Below, in pieces: positions 37,700-47,154 of a stretch of DNA of 64,000 nucleotides. The notes beneath the pieces were generated by a model. The model saw nothing but the letters and a program-made list of their open reading frames with translations. It did no database searches and was not told where the DNA came from. Origin of the DNA: Chitinophagaceae bacterium (GTDB taxonomy: Bacteria > Bacteroidota > Bacteroidia > Chitinophagales > Chitinophagaceae); assembly GCA_016702745.1 (NCBI GenBank), contig JADJDJ010000005.1, forward strand, positions 1 through 64,000, written 5' to 3'. Each line of letters starts with the position of its first letter. The stretch's first letter is position 1. A program made the translations under genes and the position numbers.

Positions 37700-38779
37700 C
37701 TAATTGCATGTCGTGGCGCTGGCATAATTAATCAACATACTATTGGTTTGGGTGTAATTCGGATCCGTGGCATAAGGCGTTCCGTTCGGGTAGCTGGGGG
37801 TGTAGGCCGAGGAAGACTGTATGCTATAAGAATCCACCATTGAATGGGGATTACAGCCTGTTGTTTTCTGAGCAGCCAACCAGGTGGATAATAAGACCGG
37901 TTTATCAAACATACCCGGATCGATCACATAGGCCAGGGTTTTAACGAATTTGTTACGCGTGGTCTTTACCCGGATCAACGGTGTTACATGGTACCACCAC
38001 TCCACACAGCAACCACCCCATTTATCTGCCTTCACATTCAGTTTGTGATTGTCAACCGTAGCAAAACTGAAAACCTTTTCACTGCAGTACCCAAAATGCT
38101 TTTCAATGATCCAGCGCATCTTATGTGCCCGGGCATAACAGCCATCATCCACATACTGAAACGGGATACAGGGAGTCACTTGCTTCGGCCCGGGTATATG
38201 ACAGGACTGTGCCGCACAATAATCAAATATCTCCTTAGCCTTGGTATAACTGGGAACAATATTCTGGCAGATTTTAAAAACAGGCCATTTCAGGTATTCG
38301 TCAACTATATTAAAAGTGCTTGTATCTATTCTTGCAATATTGATACGGCGGGAAGAATCACCGATCAGCATTTCCTTTCTGAATTCCAGGAACAGTTTTA
38401 ATTCTTCGGCACTGGGCTCCGTCACCTTAAGGAGAATCCCCTGCCTGATATCAATGATAATTTTTACCGGCGTCTTGTTCCTGAGGGATGCTTCAAAATA
38501 CCGGTTGTAGATGGCAAAGTCCTTATCCTCCCTGGCAATGCGATAAACCTTCGCCCTTTCATTGAATATTACTTCCATATACCTGTCATCAGCCAATGGC
38601 CGCCAGGCCCCGACTGTCACCAATCCCGTATCATTTAATGATTGCTGCCAACTGATCGAAGAAAGCTTCTGGTCCCAGGGTGTTTCGGGTAATTGCTGAT
38701 TGGTACAACTGGTAATGACCAGGAAGAGGATGACCAATGAGGCCAGGAATTTTCTTCCGGTCAGGCAGAATGATTTCAT
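37700..38779 (-). CDS. Protein-glutamine glutaminase-like lipoprotein
   Basis: 359 residues. Lipobox VITSC25 follows a basic N-terminus, so it is membrane-anchored. Residues about 205-330 match the protein glutaminase of Chryseobacterium: DDGCYARAHKMR with the catalytic Cys at 213, GGCCVEWWYHVTPLI with His 264 and AYVIDPGMFDKPV with Asp 287, an intact Cys-His-Asp triad. Such enzymes deamidate glutamine side chains in proteins. The preceding 180 residues act as an N-terminal pro-like region. Extra cysteines (C171, C188, C193, C204, C232, C257, C258) suggest disulfides. Single gene, with a tandem repeat right after its 3' end. Confidence 0.8.
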   Translation of the reverse strand: MKSFCLTGRKFLASLVILFLVITSCTNQQLPETPWDQKLSSISWQQSLNDTGLVTVGAWRPLADDRYMEVIFNERAKVYRIAREDKDFAIYNRYFEASLRNKTPVKIIIDIRQGILLKVTEPSAEELKLFLEFRKEMLIGDSSRRINIARIDTSTFNIVDEYLKWPVFKICQNIVPSYTKAKEIFDYCAAQSCHIPGPKQVTPCIPFQYVDDGCYARAHKMRWIIEKHFGYCSEKVFSFATVDNHKLNVKADKWGGCCVEWWYHVTPLIRVKTTRNKFVKTLAYVIDPGMFDKPVLLSTWLAAQKTTGCNPHSMVDSYSIQSSSAYTPSYPNGTPYATDPNYTQTNSMLINYASATTCN

Positions 38780-38795
38780 ACAAATAGGTTTTGGG

Positions 38796-38812
38796 CCTGC
38801 CAGACAGGCAGG
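38796..38812. repeat. Short palindrome CCTGCC-AGACA-GGCAGG
   Basis: A small hairpin with six-base arms and a five-base loop, in the gap before the truncated response regulator. Typical of short dispersed palindromes in this phylum. Confidence 0.4.
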
Positions 38813-38932
38813 TATAAATTAAGCAATTCTGTTAATTATTAACAAAACTCGGTTAAAGAACCATTCCAAAAAACCCCCTGATAGGGTGATAGGCCAAGCC
38901 GGGCAATACCCTAATTTTATCAAAATTAATCT

Positions 38933-39274
38933 GTGAGTAAGATCAGGGTCAGTATCATCGAGGACAATAAAGTGATTCGCGATAATGTATCGAAATTCAT
39001 CAGCTTTCATGATGATTTCGAAATTGCCGCCGTACACGGTTCCGCCAAAACATTTTTAGGATCCTTACAGATCGGTGGGGTGCAAACCGATATTTTATTA
39101 CTGGACATCGGGCTACCGGGTATATCCGGACTGGAAGCCATTCCCCTGATCCTGGAAAAAATGCCGGATCTGAATATCGTGATGCTCACCACTTATGAAG
39201 AAGAGGATGTGATTGTAAAAGCCCTCTGCTCCGGGGCTTGTAAGGTCCCCGCGATAAAAAAGGCCGTCTCGTAG
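38933..39274 (+). pseudogene. Truncated response-regulator receiver domain
   Basis: GTG start. 113 residues covering most of a receiver domain: acidic pair E10-D11 and phospho-acceptor D58 (DILLLDIGLPG). It breaks off after ALCSGAC, before the conserved Lys and the C-terminal LuxR-type HTH that related Bacteroidota regulators carry. No frame downstream contains an HTH, so one simple indel does not repair it. I consider it a remnant. It directly precedes the long region in front of the eCIS operon. Confidence 0.65.
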
Positions 39275-39988
39275 GCAGATCGATGATCAGGGATTTGAAC
39301 CGGCTTAATTTCCCGTGTATTTTCTGGTTTGGACTGATTCGTGCAAGTGTTGATGAACTGTAGCATTATGGCAAGGGGCATAATGAATTTTTTCGGGGCA
39401 AACCAATTTAGAACAGAATTAAACCAGAATGAAATATTTTGGTAAAAAAAATCACGTAAAATTTCTGGACCATAGTTTCAAAACAATAAACAACTACTTT
39501 TCTGTAAAAGTGAAAACACCATAAATTCTCAGGTTTAATAGAAAAATATGACGGCCCGCCTATTGTCATAATTTTAATTTTGCACAAACTAATAGTAACT
39601 CAATTCAACAAGTACGCAATAATTTTTATGCAAAAATCTCTGCATCCTTTGCCGGATAACAACGGGCATGACTACTCTAAAATGAGATATTACTGAGGTA
39701 ATAATTACAATTTTCAAAACTTTGTGCATTTTCGGTGGATAAAATCAAACTCCTTTTCTTGGTAACTGAAAATAGATAATTTAACATTATACAGAATTTA
39801 TTCACTTATCCTATCCCGCTTAATACGTACATCCCGTAAGGCTTTTCTTTAGTATTTACACAGTTGCACCAGTTTGCAACAATATAATGCTTATGCATGT
39901 GACAGGTATATAACCACAAACCGGTTTATGGTACCTGCAGGTGATTGATTGCCATCTCAAATCGATTTTATCATTCAAATATGCCAAT
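39275..39988. other. Long AT-rich region upstream of the eCIS operon
   Basis: About 710 bases with no gene. Presumed to contain the eCIS promoter and control region. A TTGCA-N6-TGCAA inverted repeat is near 39863-39878 (TTGCACCAGTTTGCAA). No clear -33/-7 promoter could be fixed. Confidence 0.45.
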
Positions 39989-41503
39989 ATGCCAGTTCAA
40001 CCTACCTATCCAGGCGTGTATGTACAGGAAGAAGCCAGCGGGGTAAGAACCATTGTGGGAGTAAGCACTTCAACCACGCTGTTTATAGCACGGGCAGCAT
40101 GGGGACCAGTTGAAGTGCCTGTTCTTTGTCTAAGCTATACCGATTTTGAAAGGAATTTTACATCCTTTTCAACCGTAGGCGATCTCGCAAGATCGGTTAA
40201 ACTATTTTTCTTAAACGGGGGTACAAGATGTTATATTCTCAGAATTAAGAATGCATCGGATCCGCCTGTTCAGACAGTAAAAAATATAGACACAAAAATG
40301 GATGTGACAGCCATTTATCCTGGTGCAATCGGAAATGATATCGTCGTTGACATCAGCCACCCAGATCCACTCGCTACTACATTCGATATGAGGATTTATC
40401 TCAAGGGTGCGGATGAAATAGAAAGAGGTATTGAAGAATGGCGCGAGATAAGTATGAACAATGCGCATCCTCGTTTTGTTGAAACCTATGTCAGGTCGAA
40501 TTGGATTAGCTGTAACTCGACTGATAATACAAGGCCCGCAATAGGAACATACAGGATAGGTACAGGAGCTGCTACGGCAGGCACGAATGGAATGACTCCT
40601 CGGGCGGAAGACTACCTGAACGCTTACACCATTGCTGACAAGGAGATCGATCTTTTTAACCTTCTTGTATTGCCTAAAGATGCTAACCTGGCGATGGAAA
40701 CTACGAGCGGCGCCAATAATGATATGATTGAATTGTGGAGTGATGCCAGTGGGTTTTGTGAGAAAAGAAGGGCTTTCCTGCTACTCGATCCTCCAAATAA
40801 CTGGAACGGCAATAATGTGCGTGCGATTCAGAGTACCCTCGCTGATCTGAAAACAGGATTGGTCACTGACCATAGCGCCATTTATTTTCCAAATGTCAAA
40901 ATTAATGACGAAGGCATTGAAGTATTTGTCAGTCCTGCCGGTGCTATTGCCGGACTAATGACCCGTATAGATACCAGCCGGGGAGTTTGGAAAGCACCTG
41001 CCGGAGTGGAAGCCAGTCTTAGGGGGATACGGGGACTGGATTATCGCCTTACCGACCAGGAAAATGGAGTTTTAAATCCATTAGGAATAAATGTGCTGAG
41101 GGCCTTTCCCAATGGCATTGTTTGCTGGGGTGCAAGAACGATGGAGGGAGATGATGATTCCGCAAGTGAGTGGAAGTATATTCCGGTTCGACGTACCGCG
41201 TCATTCATTGAACAGAGCCTTGAACGCGGTCTGAAATGGGTGGTGTTCGAGCCTAATGATGAGAGATTGTGGGGGCAGATTCGGCTGAACGTGGGTGCAT
41301 TCATGCATAATCTTTTCATGCAAGGTGCATTCCAGGGATTGAAAAAGAGCGAAGCATATTTCGTAAAATGTGATTCGGAAACGACTACGCAAAATGATAT
41401 CAACCTGGGGATCGTCAATATCCTGGTTGGGTTCGCTCCGCTGAAACCCGCAGAGTTTGTGATACTAAAACTCCAGCAGATGTCGGGCCAGGTAAATGTT
41501 TAA
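39989..41503 (+). CDS. eCIS contractile sheath protein (Afp2-4/Pvc2-4-like)
   Basis: 504 residues from ATG 39989 (the frame is open from 39941). Typical sheath start MPVQPTYPGVYVQEEASGVRTIVGVSTSTTLF and typical C-terminal domain EWKYIPVRRTASFIEQSLERGLKWVVFEPN ... LWGQIRLNV ... LVGFAPLKPAEFVILKLQQM. This domain makes the interlocking sheath lattice of phage tails, R-type pyocins and eCIS. Only one sheath gene is seen, while PVC and Afp have three. First gene of the operon, 21 bases from the tube gene. Confidence 0.93.
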   Translation: MPVQPTYPGVYVQEEASGVRTIVGVSTSTTLFIARAAWGPVEVPVLCLSYTDFERNFTSFSTVGDLARSVKLFFLNGGTRCYILRIKNASDPPVQTVKNIDTKMDVTAIYPGAIGNDIVVDISHPDPLATTFDMRIYLKGADEIERGIEEWREISMNNAHPRFVETYVRSNWISCNSTDNTRPAIGTYRIGTGAATAGTNGMTPRAEDYLNAYTIADKEIDLFNLLVLPKDANLAMETTSGANNDMIELWSDASGFCEKRRAFLLLDPPNNWNGNNVRAIQSTLADLKTGLVTDHSAIYFPNVKINDEGIEVFVSPAGAIAGLMTRIDTSRGVWKAPAGVEASLRGIRGLDYRLTDQENGVLNPLGINVLRAFPNGIVCWGARTMEGDDDSASEWKYIPVRRTASFIEQSLERGLKWVVFEPNDERLWGQIRLNVGAFMHNLFMQGAFQGLKKSEAYFVKCDSETTTQNDINLGIVNILVGFAPLKPAEFVILKLQQMSGQVNV

Positions 41504-41524
41504 TCATAATTAAAACTACTAGAT

Positions 41525-42046
41525 ATGCCAGCACCTGAATTCGTTGTAAACTCTTTTCGTGAAAACCCTTACAGTAATTTCCGCTTTGCTGTTATCATAG
41601 ACGGAAAACAAGTGGCGGGGGTCAGCAAGGTTACTGCACTCAAACGTACAACCGAATTGGTAGAGCACCGGGAAGGCGGCGATCCGCTTACAAAGAGAAA
41701 AATGCCTGGACAAACCAAATTCGAAGCTATCACACTCGAAAGAGGGGTGACCTATGATACCGAATTCGAACAATGGGCCAGTCGTGTCTGGAATACTGAA
41801 GGACCTGGATCAGGCACGATCTCATTAGTTGATTTCCGCAAGGATATTACCATTCAGTTACTAACGGAACAGGGCCTTGTCGCAAAATCCTATAAAGTAT
41901 ATAACTGTTGGGTGTCCGAATACCAGGCGCTGCCGGAGCTGGATGCTAACGGGAACGCTGTGGCAATCGAAATGATCAAGCTGGAGAATGAAGGGTGGGA
42001 ACGTGATGAGGCCGTTGTAGAACAAAAGGAATTGAAATTCCCATAA
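41525..42046 (+). CDS. eCIS inner tube protein (gp19-like)
   Basis: 173 residues. Typical T4 gp19/Pvc1-type tube start (NPYSNFRFAVIIDGKQVAGVSKVTAL) with LVEHREGGDPLTKRKMPGQTKFEAITLERGVTYDTEFEQWAS and the late strand SYKVYNCWVSEYQALPELDANGNAVAIEMIKLENEGW. Forms the hexameric tube rings inside the sheath. It is the only tube gene in the window. Confidence 0.92.
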   Translation: MPAPEFVVNSFRENPYSNFRFAVIIDGKQVAGVSKVTALKRTTELVEHREGGDPLTKRKMPGQTKFEAITLERGVTYDTEFEQWASRVWNTEGPGSGTISLVDFRKDITIQLLTEQGLVAKSYKVYNCWVSEYQALPELDANGNAVAIEMIKLENEGWERDEAVVEQKELKFP

Positions 42047-42055
42047 TGAAGTCGA

Positions 42056-42808
42056 ATGCAAAACCTAAGATCATTACGGCTGCGATATACGCAGGGGCAA
42101 CCTGAAATACGAATTCGCGAAATCACTGGCAGGGAAGAGATCGCAGTCTGTGATGCGGGAACATCTTCCGCTATTTTTCTGATAAACCAGTTAAAGATGG
42201 GTGAAGGCCTCTCAGCGGAAAGAATGGTTACTGCTGACCGTGATCGTGTTTTGGCTGCCATCTATATTGACACTTTTGGTTCCCGGGTCAACGGCAAAAC
42301 TAAATGCCTCGAATGTCAGCAACCATTCGAAATCGAATTTCAGCTACCGGAATTGCAGCAACATCTTGAATCCTCGGCTGCCGGTACAGTTGAAGAGTCC
42401 GGCATTTATTGCCTCGATGAATGTGAATTCCGGCTACCAACCGGTGAAGACGAGCTGGCGATCGCGGGATTGCAGGCAACGGAAGCCGTGAATGCTTTGT
42501 TACAACTCTGCGTGGTCAGCGGAGGAAAACAACAGGGAGAAAAAATCCAGGAAGCCATGTCGGGAATCGCCCCGGTGATCCAGACTGAGATCAAAACAGT
42601 TTGTCCGGAATGCGGCCATACACAGCAGGCCCGGTTCGACATCCAGTCCTATCTGCTGTCCAAACTGAAAGAAGAACAAAAGCAGGTATACCGCGACATT
42701 CATCGTCTCGCATCATCCTATAAATGGAGTCATCGGGAAATACTGGAATTGCCAAGACGTCTACGCCGTTCTTATGTAAAAATGATAGAAGATGAATTGA
42801 CGGGATAA
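42056..42808 (+). CDS. Zinc-ribbon baseplate/assembly protein (T4 gp26-like)
   Basis: 250 residues. Two CxxC pairs, C84-C87 (CLECQQPF) and C183-C186 (CPECGHTQ), form a split zinc ribbon. The C-terminal segment DIHRLASSYKWSHREILELPRRLRRSY is the hallmark of small assembly proteins placed after tube genes in contractile tails. I believe this is the gp26-like baseplate/assembly family. The exact function is not established from sequence. Confidence 0.65.
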   Translation: MQNLRSLRLRYTQGQPEIRIREITGREEIAVCDAGTSSAIFLINQLKMGEGLSAERMVTADRDRVLAAIYIDTFGSRVNGKTKCLECQQPFEIEFQLPELQQHLESSAAGTVEESGIYCLDECEFRLPTGEDELAIAGLQATEAVNALLQLCVVSGGKQQGEKIQEAMSGIAPVIQTEIKTVCPECGHTQQARFDIQSYLLSKLKEEQKQVYRDIHRLASSYKWSHREILELPRRLRRSYVKMIEDELTG

Positions 42809-42816
42809 ATATATTA

Positions 42817-43556
42817 ATGCAACAAGATATGGATGGTTATTTAGGGCAAATTGCCAACCGTGGAAAATCGGAAAATGAAATTAACCCACAGCTGGGTAAA
42901 GCAGTACCTCAAGGTCCTGTTCAGGAGGACCCGTTTGAACAGGCAGATAATGAGGCTTCCTTTGAAAACCGATCTTTATACACTCAGGCGACTTTAAATG
43001 TCGCACCGGTTTCAACTCAGCCTGTTGCACCTGATAAATATGTTCAACCCACTGTGGAAAAACAAACAGGTACCACAACGTATTTTGACCGACACATTAT
43101 CCGGGTAAAAGATGAAAAGCAGACAGTAGTTCATCACATGTCTCTTTTTCCTGATAAAAAAGGCAATGCCTCCCGATATTACTTTTGAAAATAACAGCAA
43201 AAAGAAAGAAAAAGGAGGTATTATTTCCATCGGATATTTCAGCAATCGTTCTGCCGGTGAATGCCACTATGCAAACAGTCCATCACACAAAAGAACAAAG
43301 CAAAGCTGTCGCCGAAAATCAGGGTCTAACCCCATTGCAGCCAAAAACGACAATGGAAAAGATAATTCCGTCTGCTACATTATTGAATCAGGTGGTCACT
43401 GAAAATAAAAAGAATCAGCCCCGGCTGATCATCGGAAATATTACGGTGGAGGTGGTATCACAAAAGCAGAAAGTGATAGAGAAGATTGAAAAGAGAACGA
43501 TCATACAATCCAAGACTGTGGCAAATGCTACTCGGGAGCGTTTCATTTTGGTTTGA
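42817..43556 (+). CDS. eCIS operon protein of unknown function (frameshift)
   Basis: Two frames, 42817-43188 and 43185-43556, read best as one gene of about 246 residues: one more A in the run 43156-43161 joins them without a stop. The N-terminal part is hydrophilic, Gln/Asn/Pro-rich and probably disordered. The C-terminal part ends with a short structured motif, QPRLIIGNITVEVVSQKQ. Eight bases from the zinc-ribbon gene and 20 from the DUF4255 gene. Likely an accessory of assembly. Confidence 0.5.
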
Positions 43557-43576
43557 ATCAACTATAACCTGAATCT

Positions 43577-44800
43577 ATGCCGGTAACAGATATCGGACAA
43601 GTTACTACTGCGATCATTGAAAAGATCAACCAGGGGCTTTCGTCCTCAGGGTTGACCATTAGTGTTTTTGCTGATCCGGTAAACGAAGAAAGGTCGGGAC
43701 TAAGTCTGTATCTATATCATGCAAAAGAAAATGTTCGGTTCAAAAATATACCACCACCGGGAAGAGACATTCCTCCGGTGAAATTGATGCCACTGACCCT
43801 GGATCTTTATTACCAGCTCACCGCATTGTTTCATGACTCAAGCGCAGGAATGGCCGCACTGGAAGAACAAAAATGGATGACGGTGGCATTAAAAACTTTA
43901 CATGATTCACCGCTTATCAACGTTGATGAAGACAAATTCAGGATCACTTTGCAGCCATTGCCGTATACAGAAGCTGTACATAACTGGACTGCGGGTTCGC
44001 AGGCTATGAAATTTTCTGCTTATTATGAGGTCAGTCCTGTCTTTATTGAGCCTGAGAAAGCAACCAGCGCTTCCGGTCGTGTACTTCTTTATGGTAATTA
44101 TGTTTTTACAATGGGGACACCTCAGATCAGTACTAGCAGGAGTAAAATGACATTCACTTTACCGGGTGAAATATCGCCGAGGATAGTTGAATCGACACCG
44201 GCACAGGTAAGCCCCGGGGACACCCTAATTATTGAAGGAAGCGGCTTTACAGAGGGGGTGTTACAGCTGAGAATATATAATTCAAGATTCGAGGAGAATA
44301 TTGTAGTCCCCAATTGGCTGCCCGATCCAAAAGCAACCGAAATCACCGCAACGGTTGATACCACTGCCAGGCTGGAACGTAATGGTAATATTGTGGAAGT
44401 GCTCCCGGGCATTTATACCGCACAGGTGCTGTTAACAAAAACCTTTGCCATACCCGGAGGTGGAAACAAGGAATTCGTTCAAAGCTCTAATCAGTTCCCT
44501 TTCATGGTAACACCGGTTGTTTCATCCAGTAGTCTGTCTGGCGATATACTTACCATTCAGGGTGCTGGTTTCCAAGTGATGACAGATCCTATAATCGAAA
44601 AAGAAGAAATGGAAGTCTATGCGGGAATGCATCAGTTTCATCGGAGTATGACAACACTGGGGGCAGATCCTGGTCAATTCAGGGTTATTTCAACTACTGA
44701 AATCGAATTACGGCTTCCTGTAAATATGGAAACCGGGACACAACCGATACGCGTGATTGTCGCAGGGGCTGAATCAAAACCATCTTGGGCCAACATTTAA
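43577..44800 (+). CDS. DUF4255 tail-terminator protein (Pvc16-like) with IPT/TIG domain
   Basis: 407 residues. The N-terminal 190 match DUF4255: TDIGQVTTAIIEKINQGL start, LSLYLYHAKENVRFKN and LTLDLYYQLTALF. This is the Pvc16/Afp16 type that caps the tube end and stops elongation. The C-terminal 200 carry IPT/TIG-like strands (PRIVESTPAQVSPGDTLIIEGSGF, then VVSSSSLSGDILTIQGAGF), an Ig-like extension absent from short Pvc16. Confidence 0.82.
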   Translation: MPVTDIGQVTTAIIEKINQGLSSSGLTISVFADPVNEERSGLSLYLYHAKENVRFKNIPPPGRDIPPVKLMPLTLDLYYQLTALFHDSSAGMAALEEQKWMTVALKTLHDSPLINVDEDKFRITLQPLPYTEAVHNWTAGSQAMKFSAYYEVSPVFIEPEKATSASGRVLLYGNYVFTMGTPQISTSRSKMTFTLPGEISPRIVESTPAQVSPGDTLIIEGSGFTEGVLQLRIYNSRFEENIVVPNWLPDPKATEITATVDTTARLERNGNIVEVLPGIYTAQVLLTKTFAIPGGGNKEFVQSSNQFPFMVTPVVSSSSLSGDILTIQGAGFQVMTDPIIEKEEMEVYAGMHQFHRSMTTLGADPGQFRVISTTEIELRLPVNMETGTQPIRVIVAGAESKPSWANI

Positions 44801-44803
44801 ATA

Positions 44804-46921
44804 ATGACAGATCAAACAGATATACTTGAGCAACAATTGACAGTATCCGATACAACAGGTTTGTACTACCATGTATTGACCCGGATACGTCTTCGCGCTC
44901 GCCGAAGAATTACATGGCTTCGAAAACTGTGGACTGAAACCAGTGCTGCTGCCGAAAGTGAAACATTTAATCTTCATTCAGAAGTGGATGGATATTTGAG
45001 AAATCATGATACCTACCAGGCTGAACTTTCATGGCTGTTGAATGAGCCCGAAATGGCTGACCTTAATAACCTATTAGGGGAAACCGAATCCTACCTTCTG
45101 GAGGAAAATTCTTCAAGACTGGCCATACTGCGGGATGTTTTTGGATTGAAAGAGCCTGAGATGGACATGATACAATGTTGCCTCGCTCTCAGCCTCGATC
45201 CCAACCTCGGCCGGGTTTATGCATACCTGCATGATCATAATGGACGAGGATATGCAAGCAATCAGCTTGTTGCCCGCTTGTTCAATTACGGTCCCTATAT
45301 TGTTCTGGGTTCTTCTTCACCCTTGATTGTTTGGGGCCTGATACGCGAGATTGATATGGGACGCAGTGAGCCGATGAGAATCGAACTGGATCCCTACATC
45401 AGAAACTGGTTATTGGGTTCAGATGATATTGATACTGCTTTGTCTGATTTCAGCACTATTCAACCTGTTCATAGGCCACTCCCTTATTGGCCGGTTAAGC
45501 AAATATCAGTTCATATCCGCAAATTATTTACAGCAGAATTCAATCAGGCAGTACGTGTATTTATCACCGGACAGGATGGAAGCGGCCGTCGGAGTATGGC
45601 AGCTGTTATCAGTTCCGGTTTAGCCATGCAGCTGTTGACGATAGATACCCAGCGGTTAAGTGCTTTAGAGTGGCAACCTGTTTTTATGAAAGCCCAGCGG
45701 CAGGCATTGCTGGCTGGCTATGCGTTATTGTGGAAGGGTGATCTGGCCATGGAACAGCCATGGCCGGAATACCCCATAATGACGGGTCTGCAATTCATGA
45801 TCGGGGAGGCTGATGAGTCTCCCTTACCGGCCGGACATCTTATTGATTGGCGGGTTGAGATGCCGGCAGTTTCTGTGGAAGAAGCAGTAAATCTCTGGAA
45901 CATTTATGTGCCGGCGTCTAAAGAATGGCCGGAAGGATCATTGAAAGAGATGGCCCGGAAACACAGCCCTAATATCGGCCAGTTGTTATCTGTGGCAAAA
46001 AGAAATTGTTCAACGATCGATGAGGCTTCAGATGTGATTCGTGGTTTATCGCGCCATCGACTGGGTGATCTTGCCAAACAAATCAATTCTTCTTTTACCT
46101 GGGACGATCTCATTATTCCTTCCAACTTACGTAAGGACCTGGATGATTTTTATTTTGAAGCAACGGATCGTTCGCAAGTATGGGAACTTTCATCCACCAG
46201 GAGATTATTTCCGCAAGGCAGGGGACTGATGGCATTATTTACCGGTTCGCCCGGTACCGGTAAAACAATGGCCGCCCAGGTGATAGCAAATAGTTTGCAG
46301 CTTGATCTCTTCCGCATCGATCTCTCTTCGATGGTGAGCAAATATATTGGCGAAACCTCCAAAAATATTCACCGGATACTTTCCCGTGCCGAAAGAATGG
46401 ATGCTGTTTTATTGTTTGATGAGGCAGATGCACTTTTTGGAAAAAGGACTGATGTAAAAGACGCGCATGACCGATATGCAAATACGGATACAAATTATTT
46501 ACTGCAGGCGATAGAAGAATACCCTGGAATTGCCATCCTGGCGAGTAATCGTAAAGCCGGCATTGACCCAGGTTTTACCCGTCGTTTGCGCTATGTACTG
46601 GAGTTTCCGCGTCCGGATGCAATGCAGCGGCATTTATTATGGAACAATTTGTTGTCCGGACTAACTGGAGTGGGAATTAACCAGGAGCTTGACCAGGACT
46701 TGAAAAGATTGTCTGCTGTCGCGGATGTTACGGGGGCACAGATCAAGATGGCTGTGTTATCGGCATTATTTATGGCCCGTCGTGAAAAAAAGGAAATCAG
46801 TATTACTCATGTTTTGCGTGGTTTGGAAAGAGAACTGATAAAAGATGGAAGAGGGATGGGTAAACAGGTTAATGATATTATGAAACAACAGCATGCCAGG
46901 GAAAGAATGAATGGAAAATGA
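44804..46921 (+). CDS. eCIS AAA+ ATPase (Pvc15-like)
   Basis: 705 residues. Walker A GSPGTGKT is at 481-488 and Walker B LLFDEADALFGK is centred on D539-E540, followed by the sensor and arginine-finger region (AILASNRKAGIDPGFTRRLRYVLEF). The long N-terminal 450 residues contain a weak second P-loop-like region (TGQDGSGRRSMA), probably degenerate. Pvc15 ATPases are needed for payload loading or particle assembly. Its stop overlaps the next small gene by four bases. Confidence 0.9.
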   Translation: MTDQTDILEQQLTVSDTTGLYYHVLTRIRLRARRRITWLRKLWTETSAAAESETFNLHSEVDGYLRNHDTYQAELSWLLNEPEMADLNNLLGETESYLLEENSSRLAILRDVFGLKEPEMDMIQCCLALSLDPNLGRVYAYLHDHNGRGYASNQLVARLFNYGPYIVLGSSSPLIVWGLIREIDMGRSEPMRIELDPYIRNWLLGSDDIDTALSDFSTIQPVHRPLPYWPVKQISVHIRKLFTAEFNQAVRVFITGQDGSGRRSMAAVISSGLAMQLLTIDTQRLSALEWQPVFMKAQRQALLAGYALLWKGDLAMEQPWPEYPIMTGLQFMIGEADESPLPAGHLIDWRVEMPAVSVEEAVNLWNIYVPASKEWPEGSLKEMARKHSPNIGQLLSVAKRNCSTIDEASDVIRGLSRHRLGDLAKQINSSFTWDDLIIPSNLRKDLDDFYFEATDRSQVWELSSTRRLFPQGRGLMALFTGSPGTGKTMAAQVIANSLQLDLFRIDLSSMVSKYIGETSKNIHRILSRAERMDAVLLFDEADALFGKRTDVKDAHDRYANTDTNYLLQAIEEYPGIAILASNRKAGIDPGFTRRLRYVLEFPRPDAMQRHLLWNNLLSGLTGVGINQELDQDLKRLSAVADVTGAQIKMAVLSALFMARREKKEISITHVLRGLERELIKDGRGMGKQVNDIMKQQHARERMNGK

Positions 46922-47154
46922 TACAGGTTGACAATATACATATTACCGTGCCGGGCTTGAGCGAATCGCAGGCTGCTTCATTTGGTAAACAAGTGGCTGA
47001 AAGGATGGCGGTACACTTAGCAGAAACTGCAAACGAAGGTTCATCAGTTGTTAATCAGTTGAATCTGCGGGTAACAATGCCTGAAGGTATGGGTCATGAA
47101 GAGATGGCGGATCATATTGCGATGAAACTGGTACAACAGCTTAGCATGAAATGA
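46918..47154 (+). CDS. Small protein between ATPase and payload genes (78 aa)
   Basis: ATGA overlaps at both ends tie it translationally to the ATPase and to the first DUF4157 protein. Two amphipathic helices (SESQAASFGKQVAERMAVHLAE and HEEMADHIAMKLVQQL) flank a short strand (NQLNLRVTMP). No family recognised. Size and position would suit a loading chaperone or adaptor for the payload; this is inference. Confidence 0.7.
   Translation: MIQVDNIHITVPGLSESQAASFGKQVAERMAVHLAETANEGSSVVNQLNLRVTMPEGMGHEEMADHIAMKLVQQLSMK

Noticed and set aside
43185..43556. A separate gene starting with TTG after the 42817 ORF
   Set aside because: A one-base correction in the A6 run joins both frames, in line with the other errors. 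Two genes remain possible.
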